Of a stretch of 64,000 nucleotides of DNA, positions 48,665 through 61,640 are shown one piece after another. The notes under the pieces are model-generated. The model ran no database searches, was not told the origin of the DNA, and was given only the letters and a program-made list of their open reading frames with translations. The stretch lies in NCBI GenBank assembly GCA_019400425.1, contig JAFREE010000060.1:1-64000 (forward strand), in the 5' to 3' direction. The translations under genes and the position numbers were made by a program. The stretch comes from Hymenochaete sp. R1 (lineage: Eukaryota; Basidiomycota; Agaricomycetes; Hymenochaetales; Hymenochaetaceae). The first letter of the stretch is position 1. Every line of letters starts with the position of its first letter.

Positions 48665-49334
48665 TCTCCCAAAGGCTCTGAGGAGTTATAGCGGAATATA
48701 TGGTATCAATACTAGTATGTACGAGAATTGGATCCACTTATGTATATTATACATGCTTGCATAACAGCCATCCAATGAAGAATGGAAGAGTGGGGTAAAA
48801 AAGAAAAATCATTTCCATTTCGTCATTTGGATACCATGGGGGCATACAAGCCCATCCGATCCTAAAGCATACAAGAGACGGTCGACCCCGTTAATACATA
48901 ACGCCCCGGAGAGAAGGAAAGAAACGCTTCTGAATCTAATGTAGAGTTCCGAATCCCGTAGCATAAATGAGATATGCGAGAGTCGTTGCAGATAAGAAAA
49001 TAAAGAGAGACGGCAGAGAACTGAAAGAGGTTAAGAAAATTGAAAATAAATGGAAAGGAGAGGCAGAGTGCGAGGGAAGAAATGGGAAGAGAGAGGAAAG
49101 GGACAGGTGAATAATTATTGGTTATGTAGTCGTGAGTGAGTGCGCGATGAATAGCGTAACGATAGCACAACGAAAGACTGAGAATAAGTCATAAGAGGGG
49201 TACGAAGAGAATCCGGGAGGGCTTCGCTTGGCATCCGACTGGTAAACGATATGTTATGGAGGATAGGCATCGCTGAGGGAGTAAACTGATCGGAGAAGAA
49301 GGCGGAGGGGAGAAATGGCGGTCGGAGATATCCA
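48665..49334. other. Intergenic between convergent genes
   Basis: 3' flanks of the plus-strand iminopeptidase and minus-strand SUN gene. Purine-rich on the plus strand (about 49010-49110). No gene supported. Confidence 0.4.
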
Positions 49335-52299
49335 CTATGGGTCGACTGCAGGGAGTGCCATTGCTCGTTCTCCATGGACACGGAACCGGTACAAGCATGT
49401 AAACTCTTCCATACCCCAATTGCTATTGACGAACAACACTACAATCCCAAAGTCCATCCCCAGTTCCTTGATCTCGTCAGGAACTGAGAACGTCTGGATG
49501 TGGTTCGGAGCATGTACATCGTACATGAACGATCCGATACGCATGTATTCGACGTTCCTGGGTAAAATCGCAGGGCGCTCGGGTTCGTCTGTATCAGGCT
49601 GGCCTGCTTCCCGTCCTGCGAGAAGGCGCGATCTGTATGCATCCAATTTTTCGAGGTTGTCCTGACCTTCGACTAAGGCCCACACATCCATCTGTCTTGG
49701 TGCGGGTCGGTTGTCGATGGCGTTCGCGCGGGCAACATGGTCGATAGAGAAATCAGTGATGCGGACTGGGGCTGCAAGTGCGATACCCAGATGTCCCTGC
49801 GATCCCGCAAATGGCCAGCAGTAACCCAGAGCAGTTTCGTGATGGAGAGCGTTGACGGGTGAACGAGCATATACTGACGCGCCAGATATGAGACCCCAAA
49901 GGAATGAGGATCGAATTTCGAGCGTCTGGGAAGTGAGAGATGGGATAACACTGGCACCACCCGAGTTCAGCGCATAGTCGACGCGCGCGATACCGTCGGC
50001 AGTGTAATGCATGAGAGCCTGCTCGACAAGAGCACCGATGAGAGGGGTGACATCTGACCCATCGCTGGTCTTGATAGTTAGCCCACTGCTCGAACCAGAA
50101 CCAAGCTTGTTCCACCAATGAGAACCAGTGCCCGCGCCGGCGACAACCGTGCCTGCTTTCGCAATAGACTGGCTAAGCTCAACGGCCTCCTTCACACCAC
50201 CCTCAACGGTTCCTAACCTTTCTTCGAGTGTCTTCAACTTCGAGCGAGCTTCCTCGTCACTTATCGGGCCTTCTTGTGACCGGGATGCCTGTTCTGATTG
50301 TTGTGCTTGCAAAACCTTCAGATCGCGTTGAACATTCTCAAGTGTCTTGGAAGCCGAATTGCGCGAATGCTCTTCCGACCTTCGAACCCGTTCTGTCTCC
50401 GTCTCGAGGCGAGATTCGAGCTGGTTGATGATGTCCTGTGTGCGCCGAAGTCCGTTGTCAACCCTATCTCGTTCTGATACCGTATCACTTTGGAGGCCCA
50501 TGACCAAGGATTCGATCTTGAGAAGACGAGTGGTGAGCTCGTCAACGCTCTCCGGAGGAAGAGTGGGTGCAACGTAGGTTGAACGAGAATGTGAAGGTAG
50601 GAAGCTGATACCGTTGGCCTGGATGAACCACCATGCAAAGCTTGCAACGCCAAGACCTACAACGAATCTGACGAAACTCGAGTGTTTACGTCCCCACGTT
50701 GTGGGCTGTCGTACAAGAATGTTCAGGATGCCTCCGAGAACGCGGCCGATAAGGAAAAATATGAAAAGTAGGAGGCGCGATATGTTCACGTATCCCGCAT
50801 TCACTAATTTCCCTAGAAGCCCACCGATAGAAGTCTTCGAGGCGTTGCGGACACGTGAGCGGGACCTCGAACGAGTGTGTCCGGCAAGTTTCGCAGTCCT
50901 GGTTACGTTGAGTTCGGTGACAGGCTCTTCAACTTCCTTGATAGGATCCAAACTCGACGAATTCATTTCGGCCGAATAATTGAAACTCTTCGAGGTATCG
51001 GAACCAAATGAATTATTCGGATGCGGGATAGAGTCTCGGGAAACGGAATTATCTTGCTGAGGTGTAGCTGATCTGCGCGTCGTCTTCCGGAGAAAAGATT
51101 AATAAATATTTGCATCACGTTATGAATCCAACGAACCTGTTCACTGTTTTGTTCCTGCTCTCCTTCCATGCTATAATCTTCATCCCCTGGCTTGCGACCC
51201 CGCTTCTTCTTCCGTTTATCGTATTGGATTGACGGCATGTTCGTAAGTGTTCCCGTCCCGGATTCTCTTTTCTTCTTGCGCCTCCTCCCGCGCCTATCGT
51301 CATCGGACACATCTTCTTCCTCATCCTCGTCCTCCGATTGATCAGGGCGGTATGCCTTGTTATCCATCGAAATCTTGTTTTTCCTTGTTGCAGCAGAAGC
51401 GGTCTTCGCGGACGTATTCTGGATTTTTTCGTATTCCTGCTCCTCATCCGCATAATCGTAGCTGTTACTGGTGTTTTGCGTAACATCCGCTTGCGCAGAG
51501 GGCGGGCGCTGAAATTCAGGCTCCTGAGACCGTTGACGCATGAGGTAAGTCGCGTTGCGTTTACTAACTTCAAAAAGCTGATTCAAGGGGCTTTTTCCTC
51601 TACCGTTTGCGTCAACGGATTCCGTCGAACGATCATTCTCCGCATCCGCATTTCGATTTACGGACCCTGCTTTCGACGGAGGCTTTGAGCCAACGCGCCT
51701 AGACGGAGGAGCCAGTCTTCTTTGGCCCGCTACTTGAGTTTGCTCCTCGTACTCAACGGAAGTGCTTCTCGGCACATTAGGCCTATTCGACCACGATCCA
51801 TTGGGTGCTGCCATGCCGTACGTGTTTGCGGCTTGTTGCAAAGCGTTAGCTACGTTCACTGAAGTGTCTTTTAGTGAGGCCGGGGTTGGCTGGGTTCGAG
51901 TGAGGGATATTCGGGAGCCAAGAGACGAACCTGGCCGATTGGCTAAATTTTCGTTGGTCTGCTGCAGTTTTTTGTAACGGTGTGCACGGAACTCCTCGTT
52001 ATCTTCACCACGAGGCTGCACCTGGTCCACGTCGCGTGGGGCCAGACTGGGTGCTCTGGATGAAGATCGCGAATTGCGAGGAGGGTTTGGGTCAGCGAAA
52101 AGGACATGAATGAGCAAAGAGAGTGAAGTAGGCATTACCCGTAAGCGTAAGAAGGGACCTGGTGATTTATAGCTTGGATACGACCTGCTGGAGGCGGGTT
52201 GTTGCCGTACGTCAGAGAAGTTCCCTTCGGTCCTCCCTTGAAGAAAGCCTGGTGATCCAAACGTCTGTCTTGACCTAAAGGTGTGCCCGAGAATGACAT
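49335..52299 (-). CDS. SUN-domain inner nuclear membrane protein (Sad1/UNC-84)
   Basis: Part of the LINC complex that links chromatin to KASH proteins across the nuclear envelope. The start at 52299 gives MSFSGTPLGQDRRLDHQAFFKGGPKG. A first intron (donor GTAATG near 52140) joins APSLAPRDVDQVQPRGED. A second intron (about 51080-51135) joins the exon ending EQNSEQ to TTRRSATPQQDNSVSRDS. The N-terminal half is disordered, with basic RRGRRRKKKRE and KRKKKRGRK clusters and an acidic run, consistent with a nucleoplasmic tail. Hydrophobic segments follow (ISRLLLFIFFLIGRVLGGILNILV and FVRFVVGLGVASFAWWFI), then a coiled coil (about 50260-50540). The SUN domain is DYALNSGGASVIPSLTS...CWPFAGSQGHLGIALAAPVRITDFSIDHV...RQMDVWALVEG...IGSFMYD. 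About 950 residues. Confidence 0.92.
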
Positions 52300-53919
52300 G
52301 TAGCCCGCTCAAGGCTGGATTGTGGGCGATGCGGGCGTGTTCTACGCGTGCATGTTAATAAAACCGCGCAAGAACACGAACAGCACGTGTATCATACCTT
52401 GAACGTGCTGCGAAGTGTACACAGCGTGCTGAGTGCTGATGGTATTCCACGTTCTGGTAAAAGTTTGATACGGGGTTTAAAGCTTAAAGCACGAGTGAAC
52501 GACGAGGAGAAAGCTGTAAGTTGAGAGATGGAGAACAAGAGGAAGAAATGTGTGGTCCACAACCACTCAGCAGACAGCTGTGACATGGATACTGTGACAT
52601 CCACCGTCACGTATGTGACAACGCGTTTGCCAAAGCCACATTTTATGTTTGTTTGGTCTTTGTGTCCGCCTTGTCTTTCTTCTTCCGCCTTCTCGCCTTG
52701 AAGTCTAAGTTGCGTTCCTCGATGAACAAAATGATCGAGGTTGTTCACAAGCATTTTTCTCTATCTTTGGTCCGACAGCTCTAAGATACTGAATAGCTGA
52801 AGAATTTTCTGCAGTGAAAGCGGCTCTATTGGCAACGTAGGCCAGTGCGAACCCTGGGTACAAGACCTTTTAAATGGAACACCTTCGCCCATTCCTTGTG
52901 CTGAAGCGAAGCAGGTCTAACACTTTGACACTGATGAAAATAAACCAGAAATGCCCCGTTGTCCATTTCTCAGGTGCATTCTCTCACGAAGAAGCATCGC
53001 CATCCACCACTTCGCACTCTGTCATGAATGCCTCGGTACGTGCGTATGGATCATTGGATGATGACACAAGCAAGATTGGGATTCTACATTAGTACACAAG
53101 AAACCAAGAGGAAGAGACAAGATTTAAAATCGAAAGGGGGGAATTGCAGAACGCGGAAGACAAGATAAGCCACTGCGATTCGCTGGAATGATAACTTGAA
53201 AAAAAAGAAACAGAGAACGAAACGGAAAGGCAAGAGAGAGAGAAATCAGGAAAGAAAAGATGCCAAGACGAGAAGACAAGAACTACATATACACGTACAC
53301 GAGAAATCGAATGCTCAAAACAAGGCAAGGGCTACAAGAAATTCCAATCCGTCGTCGCCTCCCTCGAACAGATGAGAGGCAGCAGATGAGGGCTGAACGA
53401 CGGTACAGAGACGGAGGAGAGGAGATGGGAGTAGAGACGTTGGAGCCAGCTACAACAACACTATCCTACACGACACACAACATGGCGAGGGGACTAGAGA
53501 TGGGTAGATTAGGAGAATGATGGGAGAGGTAGGGGATGACTCAGTGAAAGGAGGTATCAATATGGATGTGCATATGGGAGTTCGCAAAGTATGAGAGGAG
53601 ATTGAGTAACGATGGTTTTGGTGAGTGCATGAGCATACGAGGATGGATGCATAGGGTGTCAGAAGATAGGGAGAGCATGGAGAAGTTGGAAGCTGGGGAA
53701 AAGAACATAGCGAAGCTAGGAAAGCATATGGATATGAAAGCATGCTAAAGAAAAGGTTGAACAGAAGCGAAAGAGTGTTGGACTACTATGGTCCCTTCCT
53801 TTGAGGTTTATATTTTTTGTGGTGTTTCCCAGGGAGTCGAGCTGAGAGACGTCCAAGACACCCTCAGTACTCGAATCTGACAATGTCATCAGATCGTTCA
53901 CAGACGATGAAAAAAGGGC
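52300..53919. other. Intergenic
   Basis: Upstream of the SUN gene and downstream of the large Hsp70-like gene. Purine-rich (GA) stretches around 53095-53260. Short open frames only, none convincing. Confidence 0.4.
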
Positions 53920-56900
53920 TTAGAATCCCCACGAGCTATTCCCTCCTCCCTTGTTCCCACTCCCACTCAAAAAGCTCGAGAATCCCCATCCTCCTCCTTC
54001 TGCGCCTCCCCCTCCAGAGCCCGAGTTCTTGTTTCCGGTGCCCCACCCGCCTCCTCCGCCTCCACTCCCACCTCCCCACAAACCAAGCCCATCATTTGTT
54101 TTCTCCTCGCCTCCACTCCCCCCATGCCCAGATCCAGAAACACTCATATCAACTTCGTCGAGCTTACTCTTCTTCTTCGGGATCGACGGCGCGAGATCGA
54201 ACAGGTCTCCTCCTCCCCCTTTCATTTCCCCGTCGCCTTCGCCATATCCGTCTCCATAGGTATCCGCACCACCGAAAGTGAAACCGGGTCCGGAGCCCAA
54301 GAGATTCGACGCTGAAGAGGGGGCTTTTGCGGGTGGTAGTGGAGGTGCTGCGGCACGAGTCGGTGGCTCGTATTCCTCCAGTGCCTTCTCAGCCTTCTCA
54401 AACTTCTCCTTCGCACGTTTCAGTTTAGACTCTGCCTCTGTGACGGCGCGCTCGGCGGCTTTCTCTTGAGCAGTTGGAACGGATTTCTTGCCTTTCTTGG
54501 GCTTCGCCTTGGGCACCTTCGCGAGTGCCGCTTCGGCCTTGTTGACATCAGCTTCAGCGTTCTCGACCTCCTTCGCAGCTTTCTCAAGTTCAGCCTCAAG
54601 TTTCTGCTGTTCTTCGTCATCTTCAGGACCGCCGGCAGCAGTGGCTTCAGGAGCAGCAGCGGATTCGGCTTTGGCGTTCTCTTCAGCCATAGCCGCAGCC
54701 TCTGCAGCTTTGGCTTCTTCCTCCGCATCCGCTTTTGCCTTCTCCTCAGCCTCGGCCATTGCCTGCTCTTCAGCGGCGGCGGCTGACTCCTGCTCCTGGC
54801 GCTGACGTTCCGCTTCAGCAGCAACGGCAGCAGCTTCCTCCTCAGCTTTCACCCTAGCCGCTTCAGCCTCCTCATGTGCAAGGCGCTGCCTCTCCGCTTC
54901 CAGCTCCGCCTCACGAGCGGCAAGTTCGGCCTTCTCGCGCTCCAGGTTCGCAGCATCCTCCGCAGCCTTCCGCTCCCGCTGTATTTCCTCTTCCTCGAGC
55001 CTTCTCCGTTCGGCCTCAGCCTCAGCTTCGGCCAGTTCAGCACGATACCGAACTTGATCTTCTTCCTCTTTCCTCGCCCTCCTCGCAGCCTCCTCGTCCG
55101 CCTTCTTGCCTTTCTTCCCCTTCTTATTCGTGGCCTTGGATGCAGTCGAGATACTCTTCGCGATCGCCGGTGCCGGCTCTGCTTCTGCCACAACTTCGGG
55201 TTCGGGCTCAGGTGCAGGGGGTTCTTCAATCGTAGGGGGTACCATCTCCTCCTGTCCCTGGCCTGCCTGCGCGTCATTATAAAACTCTGCCGCAGCCGTG
55301 CCCGTATCCGGATGTGCACCAAAATCGTCGACCAGCGGCGCCTCCTCGTGATCCTGGGCAGCGTCTCCGGCACCTCCGCCAAGTCCAGTCCACGAGCCGA
55401 ATCCCCAGCCCCCTCCGGATTTCGACTTTTGACTCGCGTTGGATCGCGCGACGGGTGGAGGCGTGCTCTCCACCACCGGAGGAGCAACAACAGACCCGGC
55501 CTTAGACCCGGCCGCACGTCTCGTCGACGCCCTCGACGCAGTCTTCGATGGTGCAATCGGCGGCGACGAGACTTCTTCCTCCGCAGGCGCAGGCGCGGGC
55601 GAGATCGAGCGCGTCCTTGCGGTATGCGTGCGTGTTGAATGCCCCACATCAAGTCCACCGGGCACACCCACGTCCAAGAACCCATTCTCGACCTGAGTGT
55701 CCACCGGCTCCTGGACGTCCACAAACTCCTCGTCTTCCTCATTATCGTTGTATTCCGGTTCGAATTCGTGGCTCTGTGCATGCCCGTGGCTCGGGTGAAG
55801 GCTCCCGCCAGAGGGAGCGTACCCACGATGCGAACTCTGGCGCGTGACGGTCGGGACGCGAGGGGCAGAGCCGGCGCCAGAGCCAGAGAAGGTGGATTGG
55901 CCGAGAGGTGAGGGAGGAGGTCTGCTCGCACTTGACGGGTTCCGGCTAAGCGCAGGTCGGGAGCCTCCCCCGCCGCCGAGAGCGGAGGGCGTACGAGACG
56001 GGACGGGCGAGGCGTGTACTGCTGACGGAGCGCGAGAGTGATGAGAGTGGGAAGGCGCAACGACGGGGGGAGGTGGCGCGACGGTCACGGAAGGCGCACG
56101 GGACGGCGTGGCTGACATTGGTGGAGCTGCCGAGGGTGCGCGGGAATGCACGGGGGAGAGTTCACGGTCGCGCGTGGATGCGGCGCGCGAAGGCACAACA
56201 GACGGCGGGGCGTGTGCCACAGACGTTGTGCGCGAATGGATAGACGGGGGCGCAGCGATGGATGGTGCCCGCGAGTGCATCGGCGACGCGCTGACCGTTG
56301 GAGGTCGCGATGGGAGGGGTGCAGCGGAGGGCTGCCTCGAGTGCATCGACGGCGCCGCCATAGACGGGGCGCGCGAATGAAGCGCCGGTGGGCTAGGTCC
56401 GCGAACAGACTCAGCGGGAGCAGGTGGGGGAACGTCATCCAAGGAGGGGGCGACGGACCCATGAACGGAGCCCATTCCGCGAGACTTGGTCTTCCGAGAA
56501 CTACTAGTCACAGAGCTCGCGACGGGCGGCGGCGGTTCGTGGGTGACAGTGTCGACATCCGTTGTGTCGGTCGTGCCGCTGAGCGTCCGGTTGAAGTTCG
56601 CGCCGCTTGCAGGAGGAGACGAGGACGCCGACTGGCCGTAGAGGTCGCTGGCCATGTCTTTGGCCTTTTCGCGACGTCCGCGGGTGGAGTGACTGACGAG
56701 GGAGCCGTATGGGCGACGTGGGGAGGCAGGGGTCGAATCTGCGCCGCCCATCGCGGAAAACGCGTCGTCCTCGTCGCTTCGAACACCTTTCTCGTTGAAG
56801 ACGATCGTCGCAGGTCCGTATCGAACTCTCCCCTGTTGTCATTCGTCAATGCGCATACTCATACCGGGAAAACGAGAGAGGGAGGGAGAACGACTTACAT

Positions 56901-59420
56901 CCTCGTTCCATTTCATCCGCGACTTGAACTCCGTCAACCCAAAGTGAATCTCAATGCTAAACACAACCGTCCAGTAAGTTTGTCCATTTTGCCCTCTCTT
57001 AGGTTCCGCGCTGTTGCTCAGCCGCGACAAGTCTGCACGGACAAAGCACAAACTACCAAAGTAATCTACATTACAGTACGGAAATCCAGGATCAGTGAAC
57101 ATGTGCTTATAGATGAACGGCTAGGACTTTACTTACCCGAATTCCTATCAATCCACTTCGGAATGGTTTCGCCCGGTCCACGGTAGCACCATATCTCGAT
57201 CTCAAACACGGATAAAGTCGACAGCTTCGTTACCTCGGTATAATACTTCCTCGAGAACACCGAGCTCTCCTTCACCCTCGTGTGCTAAAACAACAACAAC
57301 AAACACATACAAACAAATACGTTAACCCACGGTCCGATTCTACTTTTAACCGACTTCACACACCTTTGCCAAAATACAATCAAACGCGTCGGGCAGGTAC
57401 TTCGGTCCTGACGGCAGCTGCAGTTGTCTCGCCGCTCGTGTGAGATGCTCATGGTCATTCACGTCGATCTCGCGGAGGTACTCGACGCCATACATGTACC
57501 GCGCCATCCTCGCGCTCACGTGGTGATCACAGAAGAATCCGATGGCACCGTCCGCGACTGCTTTTGATCTGCATAAAGAATACGGTGGGATTGAGATTAA
57601 GGTTAGGGTTCGGGGATTGATTTGGGACGATAAGAAAAGGAAGGGTGAAAGGGCAATGGGACTTTACGTTTGAGAGTCGGGCCTGTTGACGGTGACGCCG
57701 ATCGGGGCCAGACGGGTTGTGAGTTGAGAGAAGAGCCATGGGCTTGCTGCAAAGCCTCCGACAAGCCACACAGCCTAGAGGAGGAAGCAATGGTAGTAAG
57801 TCAGGTGATGAACAGGTCGTTGCTTCGAGTTTTGAAATGGAAATAAGAGGAAAGAGACTCGGATACCTTTATGGCTCCTTTTGACATTTCAACTTGCTTC
57901 CTGATCGAATGCACGGCCGCCTGGATTGAGGGTTCGAATAGGTCGGCGACCTCGGAGCTGGGCATCAATAGTCAGACCATCAGTTTCCAAAGCAGAAACA
58001 ACAATTGAGTGAAAGTGGAGGGAGATAGGAGGTCGAAAAGGCATGCTTACCCAGTAAGCTTCAATTGGCCAGATCTGATGCCCACAGTGGAGTCCTTATC
58101 GAGAGGAGACCCAAATGGAATGTATTGCGCCTCTTTCCTATCCCGAAAGAGCCGTTTGGTGGTCTCGTCGAACCGTTTCGTGATGTGGTCGATGGAGGCA
58201 TCGGAACCGTATCGAGAATTCTTGAGTTTGTCTATGGACAAAAGAAAAAGAGACGCGCGTCAATCGCAAGATTCTCCCATCAAGAACCCCCTGATTCAAT
58301 AGACTTGCCTGCAAGAAAGACTCGACATCGCCGGCTGACAAACACAGCTCCAGAGAACACGCCTGTTGAGAGTTGGGTGAAGGGTTTGCATTTTAGTGTT
58401 CAGGTAGCGGCAGTCGCGGAACCAAATCAGGAGAGGAGAAGAGAGCGAAGAGAGATAGCATACAGTCAGGTGGGGCCACTTCCTCAATTTGCAGCGGATG
58501 CGTCCCTCGGAGGATGTAGCTGCTCACGTCGAGCGTACCACCTCCGGCATCAGCAACAATAAACCCATTCCCGCTCGCCAGGACGTCGTGCGCGAGTCCG
58601 CTGAGGATACAGGCATGCATAGACGCCTCACCCTCCGTGACGAACCGTATCCGCGCCTTGCCCTCGTCCGTATTCGGGATCAGGCCGCCCTTGATCGCGC
58701 TCCTCCGCATCCGACTCTGCTGGGCGCCCTCCCATCCGTTGGGATGGCTGAGGACGAAGTGGATGTTGTGTTGTACGGCGTTCCAGAGCATCTGGCCGTT
58801 GGCGTGAGTGTCCTCGATGAACTTGCGGGTGCAGGCAAAGAGGTAGGCGAGGAAGTCGCCAAAGACATCCTCAGAGGACTTGCCGGGTGGTAAGGGACTG
58901 AGACGCATGCCGTTCATGTCGAGCTGCATGCGGCGGGGGCGGAGGCGGAGCTTGAAGAGCTCGACCTTGAACCAACCCTCGTCCTCTGCGCGTGCTTGGG
59001 ACTGGGCATGGTCCGCCTCTGCGCCTGCTGCTATCAGGTTCTCGTCGCGGTCGTAGTATAGGAGGGAGGGGATTTTGGTGTTGCCTGTGACGTGTTCTTG
59101 GCCAGGATATCTATATGTTGTTATGCGTGGATATGCGCGCGTGTTTCGCGTGCGATGATGTGAAGATTAGGATAAGCTTTCTGTTCAGTTGAAGATGACG
59201 ATGACGACGAGAAGGGAAGGAAAGTGAAAGAAAACGAAATGAAAAGCACGGGTGGAGGGAGCTGAGAAGAAGCTGACCTTGTTACGCCATGGATCTGAGG
59301 GACCTCGCCCTTGTCGAGGAAGGCGTAGGAGACGCCCGAGAAGGTTGTGCCGACGTCGAAGGCGATGGCCAGCCCTCTCTTGTCGCCGTTGTATGGTTTC
59401 CTGTTGTTTGAGCCGGCCAT
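53920..59420 (-). CDS. HSPA12-like Hsp70 ATPase domain fused to a ~960-residue disordered/coiled-coil tail
   Basis: Large protein, estimated above 1,500 residues. The start ATG 59420 gives MAGSNNRKPYNGDKRGLAIAFDVGTTFSGVSYAFL (phosphate-1 loop of the actin/Hsp70 fold). Later exons give YPGQEHVTGNTKIPSLLYYDRDENL, GFIVADAGGGTLDVSSYIL (phosphate-2) and AVWLVGGFAASPWLFSQL (adenosine motif). This is the divergent HSPA12-type ATPase common in basidiomycetes, without a canonical Hsp70 substrate domain. An exon ends KWNED, and phase-0 splicing joins it to GRVRYGPATIVFNEKGVRSDEDD, which runs on uninterrupted to 53920. The tail holds about a dozen (H)SRAPS-type Ser/Pro/Arg repeats, acidic linkers, an Ala/Glu/Lys-rich predicted helix or coiled coil (about 54400-55110), and a Gly-rich end with WGF. 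The joint is supported by splice phase. Transcript evidence would settle it. Confidence 0.8.
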
Positions 59421-59633
59421 TGCGGCGTTGACAGTGAGCAAGAAGGAAAATAAAGATGGAAAGAGAAGAAGAAGAGAGAGGGAGAGTAGTATTTATCTGA
59501 GAGGCAAGGGGTTCAATCGACACGCTTTTGCCTCGTGTTTCCCCTCAAACTATCTAATATCTCCTCTGCCGTCGTTGCCGGCGCTGTCGTCGTCGTCGTC
59601 ATTGTTGTCGTTGTCGCCGTTGTCGAGGGACAG
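59421..59633. promoter_or_regulatory. Short divergent promoter (Hsp70-like / coiled-coil protein)
   Basis: 213 bases separate two divergent ATGs. The frame of the plus-strand gene is open upstream of 59634, but without an ATG, so the start is placed at 59634. A GTCGTCGTC-type repeat lies at about 59567-59620. Shared regulation is inferred from spacing. Confidence 0.45.
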
Positions 59634-61640
59634 ATGCTGGCGGTGAAAGACTTTGTCGGCGCTTCACTTGAATTCCTCGCCAAATCCCCCTCGTCACAGT
59701 CGTCGTCTGCCGCGCACCACCACCACCACGACGGCCAACTTGAAGAGCTGAACACGCATACAACGAGCAGGCCAGACCACCACGAGGCTTCCACACCCGA
59801 CCTCGACTCACTCAATTACGCTCGGGAACGTGCTCAACGTCCTCCTCAACGTCCTCCTCTCCGCGCTCACCACAGCTTCAACGCTCTTCCAAGCATCTCT
59901 CCATCGTCCGACCACAATCTCAGCCAGCACACCAATCATCCCCGACACACCAATTACTCCCGTCAAAGCTACCCTCCGCCCGTGCCCAGCGCCCACTCTG
60001 TTTCCGACACTCAACCCTTCGCCCTCTCCGACTCCCCCGGCGCTAACGCTAGCAACAGCAGCAGCAACAGCGACAATAACAACACCAGATACACGCCTGA
60101 TCCTCCCCCGACCGACAATCTGGATACCTCACATCAAGCAAAGGAGATCGTGCGCCTGCGCAACGAAATAAAGCTCCTCCGTGACAAGCAATACGCCCTC
60201 ACCCTCGCCCTCCGCGAGGCATCCGCCCACGCCCAGCACTCCCAGCAACACTCCAGGAAAGACGCCCTCATCGACCAGCTCCGCGACCAGAATCGCGCAT
60301 TGAACAACGAGAATGCAGAACTGAGGCGTCTGGCGGACGAGAGGAAGCTCGAGCTGCGCTCTCTGGAAAAGTTTTTGAACAAGACCGATCGGTGGGCGGG
60401 CTCGGACCTCGTCCAGGCCGTGAAGGACATCAACTCGGAGATTCTGCAGTTTGCGGCCTCGGCGAGCGAGACGCTCGGTCCGCCTGCTCTTGCGAATGGC
60501 GTGAACGCATCGCCTGCGTCGGGTGCGAGTGCGGGTGGGGCGGGGTCGTCGTCAAGTCCGGCACTGTCGATGGGGAGGAGAAAGGCGCTCGAGAGAGTCG
60601 CTGCACGGTTTGGGTCCAAAATGAAACATTGTCTGGAGAGTAGAGACCATTCGCAGGATCCAACGATATTACAGTCAGTTCAGATCTCTTTTTGTTGTTG
60701 TTGCTCACATCCTCGTTTACTGATCTCAATCCATACTCCACATCCCATCCTTTGACGATGACTGCTGAAATTTTGTGTCATGAAATCTTCGAACCCGCCC
60801 CCTTGGTCCTCCCTCTGTTTACGAAACTCGCTTTGACTTTTCTGCTACTAGGTAAGTTGCAAATTTTCAAAGGCGAAGTATGCCTTAATAATTCTCTTTC
60901 AGATACGCCCTCCAAGCCTGTGTCTGCCAATGTGTGAGCCACGCCATGTCCGCCTTCTGCTTCGGCTCGACCGGAAAACTCGAATCCCACCTCTCTAAGA
61001 TCTACTCACACATGCACTCAACCGGTACGTACTCCCTCTACCCTTCTCTCCTCCTACCTCAACAAACCAAATCCAAAAACCAAAAACAACAGAACCCCAA
61101 CCAACCTCAAGCCGCTGGCGCGCCCTCACCCACTCCCACATCCGCTCCCTCTCCCCCAACATCGACCAACTCGCCACAGCAGAAGTGACCGACACCTGTC
61201 TCCGCGGCGTCGCTAACGTCCTCTGCGCCGCCGGCTCCCAAGGCCTCATCGACGACCTCCTCGCGCGCGCCGCCTCTTCGTACCGCCCCCAACTCCGGCG
61301 CATCGCAGAACTCGCGAACCGCTTCGCGTTCGTCATTCGCGAGGGGACTATGAGCACGGACTTTCAGCCGCTGTTCGTGGAGAGCGTGAAGGAGTTTAAT
61401 GGGATGACGATGGAGAATGTGTATGAGGGGTTTGATGGGAGCTCGGGGGCTGGCGCTGGGGCGGGGTCGAGGGGGGCGGGAGGGGGAGGGAGGGTGTTGT
61501 GCACGACGGAATTTGGGCTGCAGTGTTTGACGAATCGGGGGAGAGAGGGGAAGGAGTTCAATAGTCAGACGGTCGAGCGGCGGGTGGTGTTGAAGCCCAA
61601 GGTGATTTTGGAGAGTATCGTGCAGGTGTTGGATCGGTAG
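59634..61640 (+). CDS. Coiled-coil protein of unknown function
   Basis: Three exons traced: 59634 to about 60673, 60903-61024, 61093-61640, about 570 residues. The start MLAVKDFVGASLEFL is the first ATG in the frame. After a His/Ser/Asn/Pro-rich disordered part comes a long heptad-like coiled coil (EIVRLRNEIKLLRDKQYALTLALREA...LIDQLRDQNRALNNENAELRRLADERKLELRSLEKFLN). A folded C-terminal region follows with WAGSDLVQAVKDINSEILQFAA, YALQACVCQCVSHAMSAFCFGS, SRWRALTHSHI, TDTCLRGVANVLCAAGS and LRRIAELANRFAFVIREGTMSTDFQPLFV. The pattern resembles a conserved basidiomycete protein without assigned function. The coiled coil is not a bZIP, since no adjoining basic DNA-binding region is seen. Divergently paired with the Hsp70-like gene. 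Confidence 0.75.

Noticed and set aside
54849..56060. 403-residue open frame overlapping the tail of the Hsp70-like gene in another frame
   Set aside because: It is Arg/Pro-rich, has no domain character, and mirrors the low-complexity repeats of the main frame. It is best explained as a shadow of biased composition.
56146..57186. 346-residue plus-strand open frame opposite the Hsp70-like gene
   Set aside because: Arg/Gly-rich antisense of a Ser/Pro/Ala-rich coding region that also crosses real splice sites. No recognisable motif.
59535..59633. N-terminal hydrophobic extension of the coiled-coil protein (a signal anchor)
   Set aside because: The frame is open upstream but starts with GTG and has no ATG. 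The hydrophobic Val run comes from a GTCGTC repeat in the promoter.
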